The position numbers and the translations under genes were made by a program. From Luteimonas panaciterrae (lineage in GTDB: Bacteria > Pseudomonadota > Gammaproteobacteria > Xanthomonadales > Xanthomonadaceae), in NCBI RefSeq assembly GCF_020511115.1, contig NZ_JAJAVH010000015.1, forward strand, positions 62,001-126,000: 64,000 nucleotides of DNA, read 5' to 3'. Of this stretch, positions 1-9,134 are shown one piece after another (position 1 is the stretch's first letter; the number at the start of each line of letters is the position of its first letter). Below the pieces are notes generated by a model that had not been told where the DNA came from, searched no databases, and saw nothing but the letters and a program-made list of their open reading frames with translations.

Positions 1-1
1 G

Positions 2-1582
2 CCGCACGACAGCGGCGCATATACGAGCCCCGACGAGGTTTTCGCCTTGTTCGCGACATGGGCCGCGCACGACAGCCTGCGCGGCCTGCATTCGCAGACA
101 GCGCGTGCTCTCGCGGAGGCGCTGCCCAAGCTGCCGGCTTACGACACGACAGGGCAGGGCGCGCGCGATGCCTTCATGGCGCTGCTGCGTGGTCCGCGAC
201 CGGTGAAGACGCTCGAACGTATGGCACGGCTCGGCGTGCTCGGACGCTGGCTGCCTGCGTTCGCGCAGGTCTCCGGGCGCATGCAGTTCGACCTGTTCCA
301 CGTCTACACCGTCGATCAGCACACGCTGGCGGTGCTGCGCAATCTCGCCATCTTCTCCTCCGGTACCGCCGACGAACGTTTCTCGATGGCGCACGAAGTG
401 TGGCCGACGCTGCGCCGGCCGGAACTGCTGCTGCTCGCGGGGCTGTTCCACGACATCGCCAAGGGACGCGGCGGCGATCATTCCGAACTCGGCGCCGACG
501 ATGCGCGCGAGTTCTGTCTCGCTCACGGCTTGTCCGACAGCGACACGGCGCTGGTCGAATGGCTGGTGCGCAAGCATCTGCTGATGTCGGTGACGGCGCA
601 GAAGCAGGACATCTCCGATCCCGCGGTGATCCATCGCTTCGCCGCGGAAGTCGCCGATCGCGAGCGGCTGGATTATCTCTATCTGCTCACCTGCGCCGAC
701 ATCGCCGGCACGTCGCCGAAACTCTGGAACGCATGGAAGGATCGCCTGCTCGCCGATCTGCGCATCTCCACGCGTCTGGCCTTGCGGCAGGGGCTGGAGC
801 ATCCGGTCGCTGCCGCCGAGCGCATCGAGGAGACGCGCGCCGAAACACGCCGCATGCTCGCGCTGCAGCAGGTCGGCTTCGCGGAAATCGATGCCCTGTT
901 CCGACGTTTTCCCGAGTACAGCTTCCTGCGTGCGCGCCCCGACCAGATCGCCTGGCAGGCGCTGGCGCTGCGCAACTGCGAACCCGGCGAGATCGCGGTG
1001 GCGGTGCGTTCGCTCGCTGCGGGCGATCATGCGCTGGAAGTCTTCGTGCATTCGCCCGATCGCGACGGCCTGTTCGCGGCGATCGTCATCTCGCTCGACC
1101 GGCTCGGCCTGGCGATCCAGCAGGCGCGTGCGCTGGATGGCCCCGGCGGCACCATCTTCGACAATTTCCAGGTGCTGCCGAGCGATGCGCGCGCCACGCC
1201 CGACATCCGTGGCATCGAAAACCGCCTGCGTGAAGCGCTCAATGGCCCGCTCGATCGCATCCAGCCGGCGCGCCGGGCGCAGCCGCGTCATCTGCGCCAT
1301 TTCCGTCTCGCGCCGCGCATCACCTTCGATGCCGCGCCCGACGGCCGCAACACCGTGCTCAGTCTGATCTGCAACGACCGCCCCGGCCTGCTCGCCGACA
1401 TCGCCCACGCCCTGCGCAGCCAACGCGTGCGCGTACATGACGCGCGCATCGCCACTTTCGGCGAGCGAGCCGAGGACGTGTTCCGTATCAGTGACACCGG
1501 CAACCGCGCATTGGACGATACCGCCTGCGCGGCGCTGCATACCGCATTGTTAGTCCATATCGATGGAGAATCTCCCCCATGA
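2..1582 (+). CDS. glnD: [Protein-PII] uridylyltransferase / uridylyl-removing enzyme, 3' part
   Basis: This is the C-terminal part of the bifunctional sensor that uridylylates and de-uridylylates PII in response to glutamine. The frame is open to the left edge, so the nucleotidyltransferase domain lies outside the window. Visible are the HD-type hydrolase core ([17 protein letters not shown], near 445-490), responsible for the uridylyl-removing activity, and two ACT domains at the end (around 1030-1240 and 1360-1570) that bind glutamine in this family. The first ACT contains [15 protein letters not shown] and the second [14 protein letters not shown]. The stop codon overlaps the dapD start (ATGA), so the genes are probably translationally coupled. 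Confidence 0.95.
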   Translation, partial: PHDSGAYTSPDEVFALFATWAAHDSLRGLHSQTARALAEALPKLPAYDTTGQGARDAFMALLRGPRPVKTLERMARLGVLGRWLPAFAQVSGRMQFDLFHVYTVDQHTLAVLRNLAIFSSGTADERFSMAHEVWPTLRRPELLLLAGLFHDIAKGRGGDHSELGADDAREFCLAHGLSDSDTALVEWLVRKHLLMSVTAQKQDISDPAVIHRFAAEVADRERLDYLYLLTCADIAGTSPKLWNAWKDRLLADLRISTRLALRQGLEHPVAAAERIEETRAETRRMLALQQVGFAEIDALFRRFPEYSFLRARPDQIAWQALALRNCEPGEIAVAVRSLAAGDHALEVFVHSPDRDGLFAAIVISLDRLGLAIQQARALDGPGGTIFDNFQVLPSDARATPDIRGIENRLREALNGPLDRIQPARRAQPRHLRHFRLAPRITFDAAPDGRNTVLSLICNDRPGLLADIAHALRSQRVRVHDARIATFGERAEDVFRISDTGNRALDDTACAALHTALLVHIDGESPP

Positions 1583-2499
1583 GTCCCCCCCGGAGCGCCA
1601 AGAAGACGGCCCCCGAATCCGTGAAGAAGAAGACGCCGAAAAAGAAAGTCGCACCAAAGGCACCCGGCGCCGACGAACTGAAATTCATGATCGAAAGCGC
1701 CTGGGAACGGCGCACGATGCTGACGCCGGACGAGATCGACGGTTCGACGCGTCCGACCGTGGAGCGCGTGATCGACGGCCTGGAAAGCGGCGAATTCCGC
1801 GTCGCCGAACCGGACGGTAAGGGCGGCTGGGCCGTCAACGAATGGCTCAAGAAGGCCGTGCTGCTGTATTTCCGCACGCAGGAGATGGAAGTCGTCGACG
1901 CCGATCCGGCGCCGTTCTGGGACAAGATTCCGGCGCGCTTCGCGGGCTATGACGAACATGCCTTCCGCAAGCTCGGCGTGCGCGTCGTGCCCGGCGCGGT
2001 CGCGCGCCGCGGCGCGCACATCGGCAAGGACGTGGTGCTGATGCCGAGCTTCGTCAACATCGGTGCCCATGTCGGCCCCGGCACGATGGTCGATACCTGG
2101 GCGACGGTCGGTTCCTGCGCACAGATCGGCAAGGATTGCCACATTTCCGGTGGCGCCGGCATCGGCGGCGTGCTCGAACCGCTGCAGGCCTCGCCGACGA
2201 TCATCGAGGACCATTGCTTCATCGGCGCGCGCTCGGAAGTGGTCGAGGGCGTGATCGTCGGCCATCACAGCGTGATCGGCATGGGCGTGTTCCTGGGGCA
2301 GTCGACGCGCATCTACAACCGTGCGACCAAGGAGATTTCCTATGGCGTCGTGCCGCCGGGCAGCGTGGTGGTGGCGGGTTCGCTACCGGCGGCGGATGGT
2401 TCGCACTCGTTGTATTGCGCGGTGATCGTCAAGCAGGTCGATGCGAAGACGCGGGCGAAGACTTCGGTCAATGATTTGTTGCGGGGTCATGCGCAATGA
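1579..2499 (+). CDS. dapD: 2,3,4,5-tetrahydropyridine-2,6-dicarboxylate N-succinyltransferase
   Basis: Cytoplasmic enzyme of the succinylase branch of diaminopimelate/lysine synthesis; it succinylates tetrahydrodipicolinate with succinyl-CoA. The left-handed beta-helix core is clear: [32 protein letters not shown] and [15 protein letters not shown]. The C-terminus ([16 protein letters not shown]) matches the E. coli type. At 306 aa it is about 30 residues longer than E. coli DapD because of a Lys/Pro/Ala-rich N-terminal tail before the conserved MIESAWERR segment. The first ATG overlaps the glnD stop and the last codons overlap the next start. An internal start at the conserved segment is possible but has no better context. 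Confidence 0.96.
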   Translation: MSPPRSAKKTAPESVKKKTPKKKVAPKAPGADELKFMIESAWERRTMLTPDEIDGSTRPTVERVIDGLESGEFRVAEPDGKGGWAVNEWLKKAVLLYFRTQEMEVVDADPAPFWDKIPARFAGYDEHAFRKLGVRVVPGAVARRGAHIGKDVVLMPSFVNIGAHVGPGTMVDTWATVGSCAQIGKDCHISGGAGIGGVLEPLQASPTIIEDHCFIGARSEVVEGVIVGHHSVIGMGVFLGQSTRIYNRATKEISYGVVPPGSVVVAGSLPAADGSHSLYCAVIVKQVDAKTRAKTSVNDLLRGHAQ

Positions 2500-2849
2500 C
2501 CACGCTCTACGGGCTGAAGAACTGCGATACCTGCAAGAAGGCGACGAAGTGGCTGGACCGTTTCGGTGTGGCCTATGAATTCGTCGACTATCGCGACAAC
2601 AAGCCTTTGCCGGAGACGCTGGTGGAATGGGCGCGCCAGGTCGGCGGTTTCGACGCGCTGATCAACAAGTCCTCGACGACCTGGCGGCAGTTGCCGGACA
2701 ACCGCAAGTCGCCGGGTTCGGAATCCGAGTGGAAGCTGTTGTTGCGCGAATATCCTCAGCTGATCCGGCGTCCGGTGGTGGTGACCGACGACGGCGTCGT
2801 CACGCAAGGCTTCAGCGACAACGGCTTCAAGAAACGGTTCGGAATCTGA
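2496..2849 (+). CDS. yffB: ArsC/Spx-family reductase-like protein (YffB type)
   Basis: 117-aa thioredoxin-fold protein of the ArsC/Spx superfamily. The CxxC motif is at residues 9-12 (KNCDTCKK), followed by FVDYRDNKP and the family RRPVVV segment with its cis-Pro near residue 91. YffB homologues sit beside dapE in E. coli and in Xanthomonadales, and the order dapD-yffB-dapE is kept here. The start overlaps the dapD stop (ATGA). The physiological role is not settled; a glutathione-dependent thiol reductase role has been proposed for the family. Arsenate reductase activity should not be assumed. Confidence 0.9.
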   Translation: MTTLYGLKNCDTCKKATKWLDRFGVAYEFVDYRDNKPLPETLVEWARQVGGFDALINKSSTTWRQLPDNRKSPGSESEWKLLLREYPQLIRRPVVVTDDGVVTQGFSDNGFKKRFGI

Positions 2850-2887
2850 GGGTCGTTTCCGATGAGAGGTTTCCGCGAGGCATTGCC

Positions 2888-4021
2888 ATGACCGACGTGC
2901 TGCAACTTGCCCAGGCGCTGATCCAGCGCGCTTCGGTGACGCCGGAGGATGCCGGCTGTCAGTCCCTGATCGCTGAGCGGCTGCAACAGGCCGGTTTCGT
3001 CTGTGAGCATCTGCGCTACGGCGCCGTCGACAATCTCTGGGCGACGCACGGCAATGGCGGTCCGGTGCTCGTCCTGCTCGGGCACACCGATGTGGTGCCG
3101 CCGGGACCGCCTGAAGCCTGGACGAGTGGTCCGTTCATACCGACGATCCGCAATGATGTGTTGTACGGACGCGGCGCGGCCGACATGAAAGGCAGCGTGG
3201 CCGCGTTCGTGGTCGCGTTGGAGCAGTTCGTGGCGTCGCATCCGGATCATCCCGGTACGGTCACGCTGCTGCTGACCTCGGACGAGGAGGGCGATGCGAT
3301 CGACGGCGTGCGCCGCGTCGCCGAGACCTTCCGTGGTCGTGGCGAACGCATCGATTGGTGCATCACCGGCGAGCCTTCTTCCAAGGAAAAGCTCGGCGAT
3401 CTACTGCGCGTCGGTCGGCGCGGCACGCTGTCGGCGACGTTGACGGTGAAAGGCGTGCAGGGGCACGTGGCCTATCCGGAGAAGGCGCGCAATCCGATCC
3501 ATCAGGCATTGCCGGCGCTGGCCGAACTCACCGCGCGCCGCTGGGACGAAGGTTTCGAGACGTTTCCGCCGACCAGTCTGCAGATCAGCAATGCGCATGC
3601 CGGTACCGGGGCCAACAATGTGATTCCCGGCGAGCTGCAGGTGCTGTTCAATCTGCGCTACAACCCGAACTGGGATGCGGCGCGGTTGGAAGGCGAGTGC
3701 GAAGCGGTTCTGCGCGCGCATGGACTCGAATATTCGATCCATTGGCATCGTGGAGGAGAACCGTTCTATACGCCGGAAGGTCCGTTGCGTGCGGCGGCGC
3801 GCGAGGTGCTCGCTGGCTATGCGGGTACGCAGCCCGAGGAAAGCACGGGCGGCGGGACTTCCGATGCGCGTTTCATCGCGCCGCTTGGGGCGCAGTGCAT
3901 CGAGGTGGGGCCGGTGAATGCAAGCATCCATAAGGTGGATGAGCATGTGGCGGTGGGGGATCTTGAGGCGCTGCCAAGTTTGTATCTAGCGCTGATTCGG
4001 AAGCTGTTGTTCGATAGCTGA
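2888..4021 (+). CDS. dapE: Succinyl-diaminopimelate desuccinylase
   Basis: Zn-dependent M20 peptidase-family enzyme (377 aa) that releases succinate from N-succinyl-LL-diaminopimelate, supplying lysine and peptidoglycan precursors. Visible metal and catalytic segments are [48 protein letters not shown] and the terminal [13 protein letters not shown]. The frame is open further upstream, but ATG 2888 ([12 protein letters not shown]) gives the family N-terminus and lies 38 nt after yffB. It completes a four-gene cluster with glnD, dapD and yffB. Confidence 0.96.
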   Translation: MTDVLQLAQALIQRASVTPEDAGCQSLIAERLQQAGFVCEHLRYGAVDNLWATHGNGGPVLVLLGHTDVVPPGPPEAWTSGPFIPTIRNDVLYGRGAADMKGSVAAFVVALEQFVASHPDHPGTVTLLLTSDEEGDAIDGVRRVAETFRGRGERIDWCITGEPSSKEKLGDLLRVGRRGTLSATLTVKGVQGHVAYPEKARNPIHQALPALAELTARRWDEGFETFPPTSLQISNAHAGTGANNVIPGELQVLFNLRYNPNWDAARLEGECEAVLRAHGLEYSIHWHRGGEPFYTPEGPLRAAAREVLAGYAGTQPEESTGGGTSDARFIAPLGAQCIEVGPVNASIHKVDEHVAVGDLEALPSLYLALIRKLLFDS

Positions 4022-4037
4022 TTCTTTTGCTTGGGTG

Positions 4038-4490
4038 TCATGTGACTTCACACAATTCGTGAAGTCGCGTTCCGAGTTCAAGGAAACTGCCATAGATGTC
4101 TGGGTCCGCATCGAACCACTCTTGATGGGTGGCGACATAATCCACAATCGGCTGCAGCTTCCGATAGATCATGGAGACGCTGCTTGGGTCGCGCTCTTCA
4201 CGTGCAATGAGAAGTCTCAGAAACGGGCTGGCTGCATCCGAATTCCCTTTGGCTTCTGAAGACATCAGATACTGCGCGAATGCAAATATGTAGTATTGAA
4301 ATGCGCGCCTGGGCATGAACAGGAGTTCGTCTGCGCGATCAATCGATTGGGTGCCGCCGAATAAATGCAGTATCTCTTCGTTGCTTTTGCCATACATCAG
4401 TCGATGGGCGTACTTCACGTCTAGATCTGATTCGTAGCCTATCCAGTCGTTTTCCCCTGGGATTTTGAGGGGGATTTCCTTCTTGGCCAT
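4038..4490 (-). CDS. Hypothetical protein, unknown function
   Basis: 150-aa soluble, probably helical protein (MAKKEIPLKIPGENDWIGYE...). No signal peptide, membrane segment or family motif is recognised. Base composition is visibly poorer in G+C than the flanking dap genes and aqpZ, and codon choice is less biased, which suggests more recent acquisition. It is convergent with dapE and separated from the upstream aqpZ by a strong terminator, so it is probably transcribed alone. The start has no strong Shine-Dalgarno sequence. Confidence 0.6.
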   Translation of the reverse strand: MAKKEIPLKIPGENDWIGYESDLDVKYAHRLMYGKSNEEILHLFGGTQSIDRADELLFMPRRAFQYYIFAFAQYLMSSEAKGNSDAASPFLRLLIAREERDPSSVSMIYRKLQPIVDYVATHQEWFDADPDIYGSFLELGTRLHELCEVT

Positions 4491-4542
4491 GGCTTGATAT
4501 CGAAATATTCCGATCTGTTGAGTATTTAAGTGGCACGCAGAA

Positions 4543-4570
4543 AAAAGCCACGCCCATGGGCGTGGCTTTT
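4543..4570 (-). terminator. Rho-independent terminator downstream of aqpZ
   Basis: A perfect 14-bp inverted repeat (AAAAGCCACGCCCA and its complement) with A/T tracts at both ends. It lies 20 nt past the aqpZ stop and 53 nt before the start of the 4038-4490 gene, so it should end aqpZ transcripts. The symmetric A and T tracts make it potentially bidirectional. Confidence 0.85.
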
Positions 4571-4590
4571 GCGTGAACCGACATGGGATG

Positions 4591-5313
4591 TCAAGCGCGC
4601 TCGTTGCCCAACCACCGATAGATGATCCCGCCGATCAATCCACCCAAGATCGGCGCCACCCAGAACAGCCACAGCTGCGCGACGGCGCCGCCGCCGACGA
4701 ACAGGGCCACGCCGGTGGAGCGGGCCGGGTTCACCGAGGTGTTGGTGACCGGGATGCTGATCAAGTGGATCAGGGTCAGGGCCAGGCCGATCGCGATCGG
4801 GGCGAAGCCCGCCGGTGCGCGTGCGTGCGTGGCGCCCATGATCACGATCAGGAAGACCGCGGTCAGCACGACTTCGGTGAGGAAGCCGGCCGCGGCCGAG
4901 TAGCCGCCGGGGGAGAAGGCATCGACGCCGTTGGTGGCGAAGGCGCCGGCCGAGGTCGGGTCGATGGTGAAGCCGCTCGCGCCGCTGGCGATCTGGAACA
5001 GCACCCAGCCCGCGGCGATCGCGCCGACCACCTGGGCCACGACGTAGGGCACCACGTCCTTGACCGAGAACCGTCCGCCGGCCCACAGGCCGAAGGTGAC
5101 GGCAGGGTTGAAGTGTCCGCCGGAGATGTGGCCGAACGCGTAGGCGCCGGTCAGCACCGTCAGGCCGAAGGCCAACGAGACGCCGAGCAGTCCGATGCCG
5201 AGCGGATTGCCGTCGCCTCCGAACTTGGCCGCCAATACCGCGCTACCGCAGCCGCCCAGCACCAACCAGAAGGTGCCGAGGAATTCGGCCGCCAACCGTT
5301 TCGTAAGTTGCAT
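4591..5313 (-). CDS. aqpZ: Aquaporin Z-type water channel
   Basis: 240-aa inner-membrane MIP-family channel with six transmembrane helices. Both NPA loops are present: [11 protein letters not shown] in the first half and [11 protein letters not shown] in the second. The second motif ends in the NPAR form, with Arg of the selectivity filter, as in water-selective AqpZ rather than glycerol facilitators. ATG 5313 ([18 protein letters not shown]) was chosen because it gives the canonical AqpZ N-terminus; the frame extends 14 codons upstream. Monocistronic, ending in a strong terminator. Confidence 0.95.
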   Translation of the reverse strand: MQLTKRLAAEFLGTFWLVLGGCGSAVLAAKFGGDGNPLGIGLLGVSLAFGLTVLTGAYAFGHISGGHFNPAVTFGLWAGGRFSVKDVVPYVVAQVVGAIAAGWVLFQIASGASGFTIDPTSAGAFATNGVDAFSPGGYSAAAGFLTEVVLTAVFLIVIMGATHARAPAGFAPIAIGLALTLIHLISIPVTNTSVNPARSTGVALFVGGGAVAQLWLFWVAPILGGLIGGIIYRWLGNERA

Positions 5314-5411
5314 TGAGGGAACCCCCGTGGAAAAGCCGCCAACCGGCCGGTGCAAACCCTAATCCAAACAAAGGGTGAGAATGTTGCTGTTACGTGAAGG
5401 CCGTCACGGAG

Positions 5412-5441
5412 TTCACAACGGCTTTGAAAGCTTGCTATCCT
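5412..5441 (+). promoter_or_regulatory. Possible sigma-70 promoter of the ankyrin/lipase pair
   Basis: TTCACA, an 18-nt spacer, then TATCCT, placed about 140 nt before the ankyrin gene at 5579 in the aqpZ-ankyrin intergenic region. The elements match the consensus only partly and the 5' leader would be long, so this is a weak call. Confidence 0.3.
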
Positions 5442-5578
5442 CATCACATCGCGGCATGGAGGCCGTGTGGGGATCAGGGACGCGGGACGTGGTCATTCCG
5501 TCTCGTTCGTACCGAAGTCCATGCTTATGATGTCGGCCTTGCCGGCAGCTTCGAGCTGCGCTCAGGAGGAGTGAGAAG

Positions 5579-6238
5579 ATGACGGAAGTGGATGTTCACC
5601 AGATATTCGCCGATCCGCGCGTGGCCGAACTGGCCGAGGCGGTCGCCGAAGGCGATGCCGCGCGCGTGCAGCGCCTGGCACAGGGCACCAACCTGCAGGC
5701 GCATGGCGACAAGAACGTCACGCTGCTCGAATGGGCGGTGTTGAATCAGAGTCCGAAGGGTTTGAACGCGCTGCTCGTCGCCGGCGCGGATCCCGCCGAG
5801 ACAGGCATCGATGGCAGCAACGTCGTGCATCTCGCGGCGATGGCCAAAGACCCGATCTACCTGCAAACCCTATTGGCGCATGGCGCCCATCCCGACACGC
5901 CGCACAGCCAGACCGGCGCCGCGCCGCTAAGCGCCGCGCTGATGGGCGAGCGTCCCATCCAGTTCAAGGCATTGCTCGCGGCGGGCGCGAATCCCAACCA
6001 CGTCGACCGCCAGGGCAACACCGCGTTGCACGTGGCCGGCAAGATCAACGAATCCGGGCATGCGCTCGAATTATTGCTGGCCGGCGCCGATCCGGTCGCG
6101 CGCAACACGCAGGGCGCCACCTTCCAGCGTTATCTCAACATGACCCCCGTCAACCTGCTCACGGACGAGAGCCGGCGTGATCGCGAGGCCGTCCAGGCCT
6201 GGCTGCGCGAACACGGAATTCCGGTGGAAGGGGATTGA
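5579..6238 (+). CDS. Ankyrin-repeat protein, candidate immunity protein of effector 1
   Basis: 219-aa protein with about four ankyrin repeats: DKNVTLLEWAVLNQ, DGSNVVHLAAMAKD, GAAPLSAALMG and QGNTALHVAGKI, each followed by an LLxxGAxP-type helix turn. No signal peptide or lipobox is seen, so it should be cytoplasmic. A strong AGGAGG ribosome site precedes ATG 5579. It lies 86 nt before a lipase with an XVIPCD tail, and a clear paralogue of the same length (9135-9794) flanks a second lipase. Binding and neutralising the adjacent lipase is inferred from context only. Chaperone or adaptor roles are alternatives. Confidence 0.85.
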   Translation: MTEVDVHQIFADPRVAELAEAVAEGDAARVQRLAQGTNLQAHGDKNVTLLEWAVLNQSPKGLNALLVAGADPAETGIDGSNVVHLAAMAKDPIYLQTLLAHGAHPDTPHSQTGAAPLSAALMGERPIQFKALLAAGANPNHVDRQGNTALHVAGKINESGHALELLLAGADPVARNTQGATFQRYLNMTPVNLLTDESRRDREAVQAWLREHGIPVEGD

Positions 6239-6324
6239 TTCACAGCACCGGAGACGCCGCGTGGCGATCTCCGGTAACAAAACTAGTCTCGACAACTTTT
6301 AAGGACATAAGGGGAGATTTCAGG

Positions 6325-7557
6325 ATGAGCCAGCAGACCAGTATTCCCGCGGCCGGTGAAGGCCCTTCGTTCGCTTCGCAGGTGCGTGGCCAGGATGCCA
6401 AGGAGATCGACCTGACGCTCGCGAAGCTCATGGCCGATCTGTACGACGATCACTACGGTCGCGATCGTCCGACCAACGTCGATGGCTGGAGCGCCTTGAG
6501 CGACGACCAGCTGAAAGCGGTGGGCATCGACCCGAACAAATTGCACGATGAAAGCTCGGGCTTCCGTTCGCTGATCTACGGCGATGGCAAGGGCCATTAC
6601 GTGCTGGCGTTCTCGGGCACCGACGAAGGCAAGGACTGGCTGACCAATTTCCGCCAGGGCCTCGGCTTCGAGGATGCACAGTACAACCAGGCCATGGCGT
6701 TGGCGAAGGACGCGCGCGTGGCTTTCGGCGACGAAGTCGTCATCACCGGACACTCGCTCGGTGGCGGTCTGGCCGGCGCCGCGGCGATCGCCAGCGGTAT
6801 TCCCGCAGTGACATTCAACGCCTCCGGCGTGCACGACAAGACGATCCGTCGTCTCGGTCTCGATCCCGATGCGGTCAAGGAGTATGCCGAGGATGGCCTG
6901 GTCCGACGATACGCGGTGAAGAACGAAATCCTCACCGACCTGCAGGAAAAGAGCATCCCCTTGAAGTGGGCGATGCCGGACGCGGTCGGTCACAAGATCG
7001 AGCTGCCCGATCCGAATCCACAGAATTTCTGGCAGAAATTGAATCCGATCAGCGACATCAAGCACGACGTCAAGAACCACTACATCGATGCCGTGATCAG
7101 TGCGATGGCGTTGGCGAAGCCGGAATGGTCGCAGGATCGCGGCACGGTGCTCTCCGACAACGGAGCGAGCGGTGCGCGTTCCGCTGGAGCGTCGCTCGCC
7201 GATCCCAATCACCCCGGATATGCGTTGTTCGACCAGTCGTTGCGTGGCTTGCAGAAAACCGATATGGCCGCTCTCGGCTTGCGCAGCGAGCAGGATGTCC
7301 AGAACGCCGCCGCGAGCGCCGCGCTGGCGGCGAAGAACAATGGCTTCGATCGCATCGACCATCTCGTGCCGGATCGCAATGGCAGCGGCTTCTTCCTGAT
7401 CGCCGGAGACCTGAGCGATCCGGGGCATCGACGTGTGTTCGTCGATGCAGAAAAGGCGCGCACGCAGCCAATGGAACAGAGCGCGGCGCAGCTGCAGTCG
7501 CCACAGCCCGAGCATCTGCAGAGCGAGCGCGAACAGCGGCGCACGATGTCGGTCTAA
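6325..7557 (+). CDS. Lipase-like effector with C-terminal XVIPCD-type secretion tail (effector 1)
   Basis: 410-aa protein in two parts. Residues about 1-270 form an alpha/beta-hydrolase lipase domain with nucleophile elbow GHSLGGG (Ser codon near 6758), an upstream oxyanion segment (AFSGTDEGKDWLTNF), and a conserved His in HDVKNHY as likely triad member. The C-terminal ~110 residues match the T4SS effector tail of Xanthomonadales (XVIPCD): GFDRIDHLVP, FFLIAGDLSDPGHRRV and a Gln-rich end. There is no signal peptide, as expected for direct T4SS export. ATG 6325 follows AAGGACATAAGGGGAG. Predicted role: phospholipase toxin injected into competing bacteria. Secretion and target are inferred. Confidence 0.85.
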   Translation: MSQQTSIPAAGEGPSFASQVRGQDAKEIDLTLAKLMADLYDDHYGRDRPTNVDGWSALSDDQLKAVGIDPNKLHDESSGFRSLIYGDGKGHYVLAFSGTDEGKDWLTNFRQGLGFEDAQYNQAMALAKDARVAFGDEVVITGHSLGGGLAGAAAIASGIPAVTFNASGVHDKTIRRLGLDPDAVKEYAEDGLVRRYAVKNEILTDLQEKSIPLKWAMPDAVGHKIELPDPNPQNFWQKLNPISDIKHDVKNHYIDAVISAMALAKPEWSQDRGTVLSDNGASGARSAGASLADPNHPGYALFDQSLRGLQKTDMAALGLRSEQDVQNAAASAALAAKNNGFDRIDHLVPDRNGSGFFLIAGDLSDPGHRRVFVDAEKARTQPMEQSAAQLQSPQPEHLQSEREQRRTMSV

Positions 7558-7575
7558 CTAGCTGGTTTTCTTTTT

Positions 7576-7628
7576 GGCGCACCGAGCGTAGTCGCGATCA
7601 TGCGACTACCCTTCGGTGCGCCGTTTTT
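7576..7628 (+). terminator. Rho-independent terminator after effector 1
   Basis: Long two-tier hairpin. The outer stem is GGCGCACCGA/TCGGTGCGCC, the inner stem GTAGTCGC/GCGACTAC, followed by GTTTTTC. It separates the ankyrin1-lipase1 transcript from lipase2-ankyrin2, so the two pairs are probably independent operons. Confidence 0.85.
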
Positions 7629-7797
7629 CAATGAGCATGGTGATTCTTTGGCATCGCCAATGACTGTCGCGAGAAGCCGATGACTGACCGCGCGGACTTT
7701 GCGCCGATTGAAAAATGAATCCTCCGTCACGGCAGAAAAAACACCGTGACCTTATCGTCCCGCAACTGAGCGCAAACCAAGGCAAGGGGAATTCGAG

Positions 7798-9051
7798 ATG
7801 GCGAGGCAAACTTTATGGAGAGCCACGCTCGGTGCAGCCGATGCAGCCGTACCAAGAGCGAGCACCGCCCTCCCGCTGGCGCGAAACCTCGAGGCGCTCG
7901 ACCTGGGAACGAGCTCGGCGGTTTCCCTGGCGAGCAAATTCCGCGGTGTCGAGCCGAAGCTGGCGGACATGACATGCGCCTTGCTCTCGAAGGAAGTCTA
8001 TGGATCGCCCGCCATCAACCCGATGCTCACCTGGAGGCCGGTGGGTGATGACAGGCTGGCGAGACTGGGCATCGATCCCAGCATGATGTCCACGAGAAGC
8101 GGATTCCAGGCACGTCTGTACGAAGATCCGGACCTGGGCGGCATTCTCGCGTACAAGGGCACGAGTTCGGCCAGGGATTGGCTGACCAATCTCAAGCAGG
8201 GAGCCGGACTGGATTCGCCTCAGCACAACGAGAGCGTCCTGTTGGCCAAGCTGGCGCAGAAAGCGTACGGACAGGATCTGATCTTCGTCGGACATTCGAA
8301 GGGCGGCGGTCAGGCGGCGCTGGCGTCCGCGGTGACCGGCAATACGGCGATCACCTTCAATGCGGCGGGCGTGCACGACAAGACCCTCACGGATCTGGGA
8401 CTCAATCCCGAAAAGGTCCGGGACATACTCAAGGGCGGGCAGGTCAGGGCCTATTCCGTGGCCGAGGAAATCCTCACCAGGACGCAGGAAAATTGGCAGG
8501 GCTGGGTGCCCACCGCGCTTGGTCATCAGATCAAGCTGGACGATCCGAATCCGCGTCAAGGTCTGGTGTCGTACGTGCCGGGCAACAAGACCGTGCATGA
8601 CGTCAAATCCCATTTCATGTCGAACGTCATCGACGGGCTCACGCCGTATCTCGATCCGCTCGCGAGAATGCGTGCGATGGAAATGCTCGGTTCTTCCGAT
8701 CCGCTCTACAAGCAGGCACTGCAGGCGATCGAGGCGACCGGTCCCGAGAAATTCAACATCAAGAACCCGCGGGAACTGCAGAATGCCGCGGCGGCGGCAA
8801 TGGTCGTCGCCAACGCCAACGGGCTGGAGCGCATCGACGGCATCATGCCGAGTCTCAACGGCAAGGATTTCTTCGTCCTACAGGGCGATTTGCAGAGCCC
8901 GGCGCATCAGCGGGTTTCCATGAACACGGCAGGAGCGTTGGCGCAACCGTTGCAGCAGAGCATCCTGGAATTCATGCAGGCCCGTGACCAGGCGCCGCAC
9001 ATCGCGGCGGCGCAGGATCTGTCGCAGCACCGGCAAGGGCCGCATCTTTGA
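7798..9051 (+). CDS. Lipase-like effector with C-terminal XVIPCD-type secretion tail (effector 2)
   Basis: 417-aa paralogue of the 6325-7557 protein. The hydrolase core has GHSKGGGQ (Ser near 8297), YKGTSSARDWLTNLKQG, the shared block FNAAGVHDKTLTDLGLNP and the likely catalytic His in HDVKSHF. The tail carries GLERIDGIMP, FFVLQGDLQSPAHQRV and the Gln-rich end QPLQQSILEF typical of XVIPCD. No signal peptide. ATG 7798 is preceded by AAGGGGAATTCGAG. It has its own upstream region after the terminator and is followed 83 nt later by its own ankyrin partner. The first ~55 residues are divergent from effector 1. Predicted T4SS-delivered lipase; the substrate is unknown. Confidence 0.85.
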   Translation: MARQTLWRATLGAADAAVPRASTALPLARNLEALDLGTSSAVSLASKFRGVEPKLADMTCALLSKEVYGSPAINPMLTWRPVGDDRLARLGIDPSMMSTRSGFQARLYEDPDLGGILAYKGTSSARDWLTNLKQGAGLDSPQHNESVLLAKLAQKAYGQDLIFVGHSKGGGQAALASAVTGNTAITFNAAGVHDKTLTDLGLNPEKVRDILKGGQVRAYSVAEEILTRTQENWQGWVPTALGHQIKLDDPNPRQGLVSYVPGNKTVHDVKSHFMSNVIDGLTPYLDPLARMRAMEMLGSSDPLYKQALQAIEATGPEKFNIKNPRELQNAAAAAMVVANANGLERIDGIMPSLNGKDFFVLQGDLQSPAHQRVSMNTAGALAQPLQQSILEFMQARDQAPHIAAAQDLSQHRQGPHL

Positions 9052-9134
9052 ACCGTCACCCAGGTGGCAGGACCGTGTACGATCTCGCCGGAACACGTCG
9101 CTGTTTCGGGGCATGACAACAGCAGGAATTGGAT

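Noticed and set aside
4573..5316. 247-aa frame on the plus strand opposite aqpZ
   Set aside because: It is the antisense shadow of aquaporin Z in GC-rich sequence; Gly/Arg/Asp-rich with no motifs.
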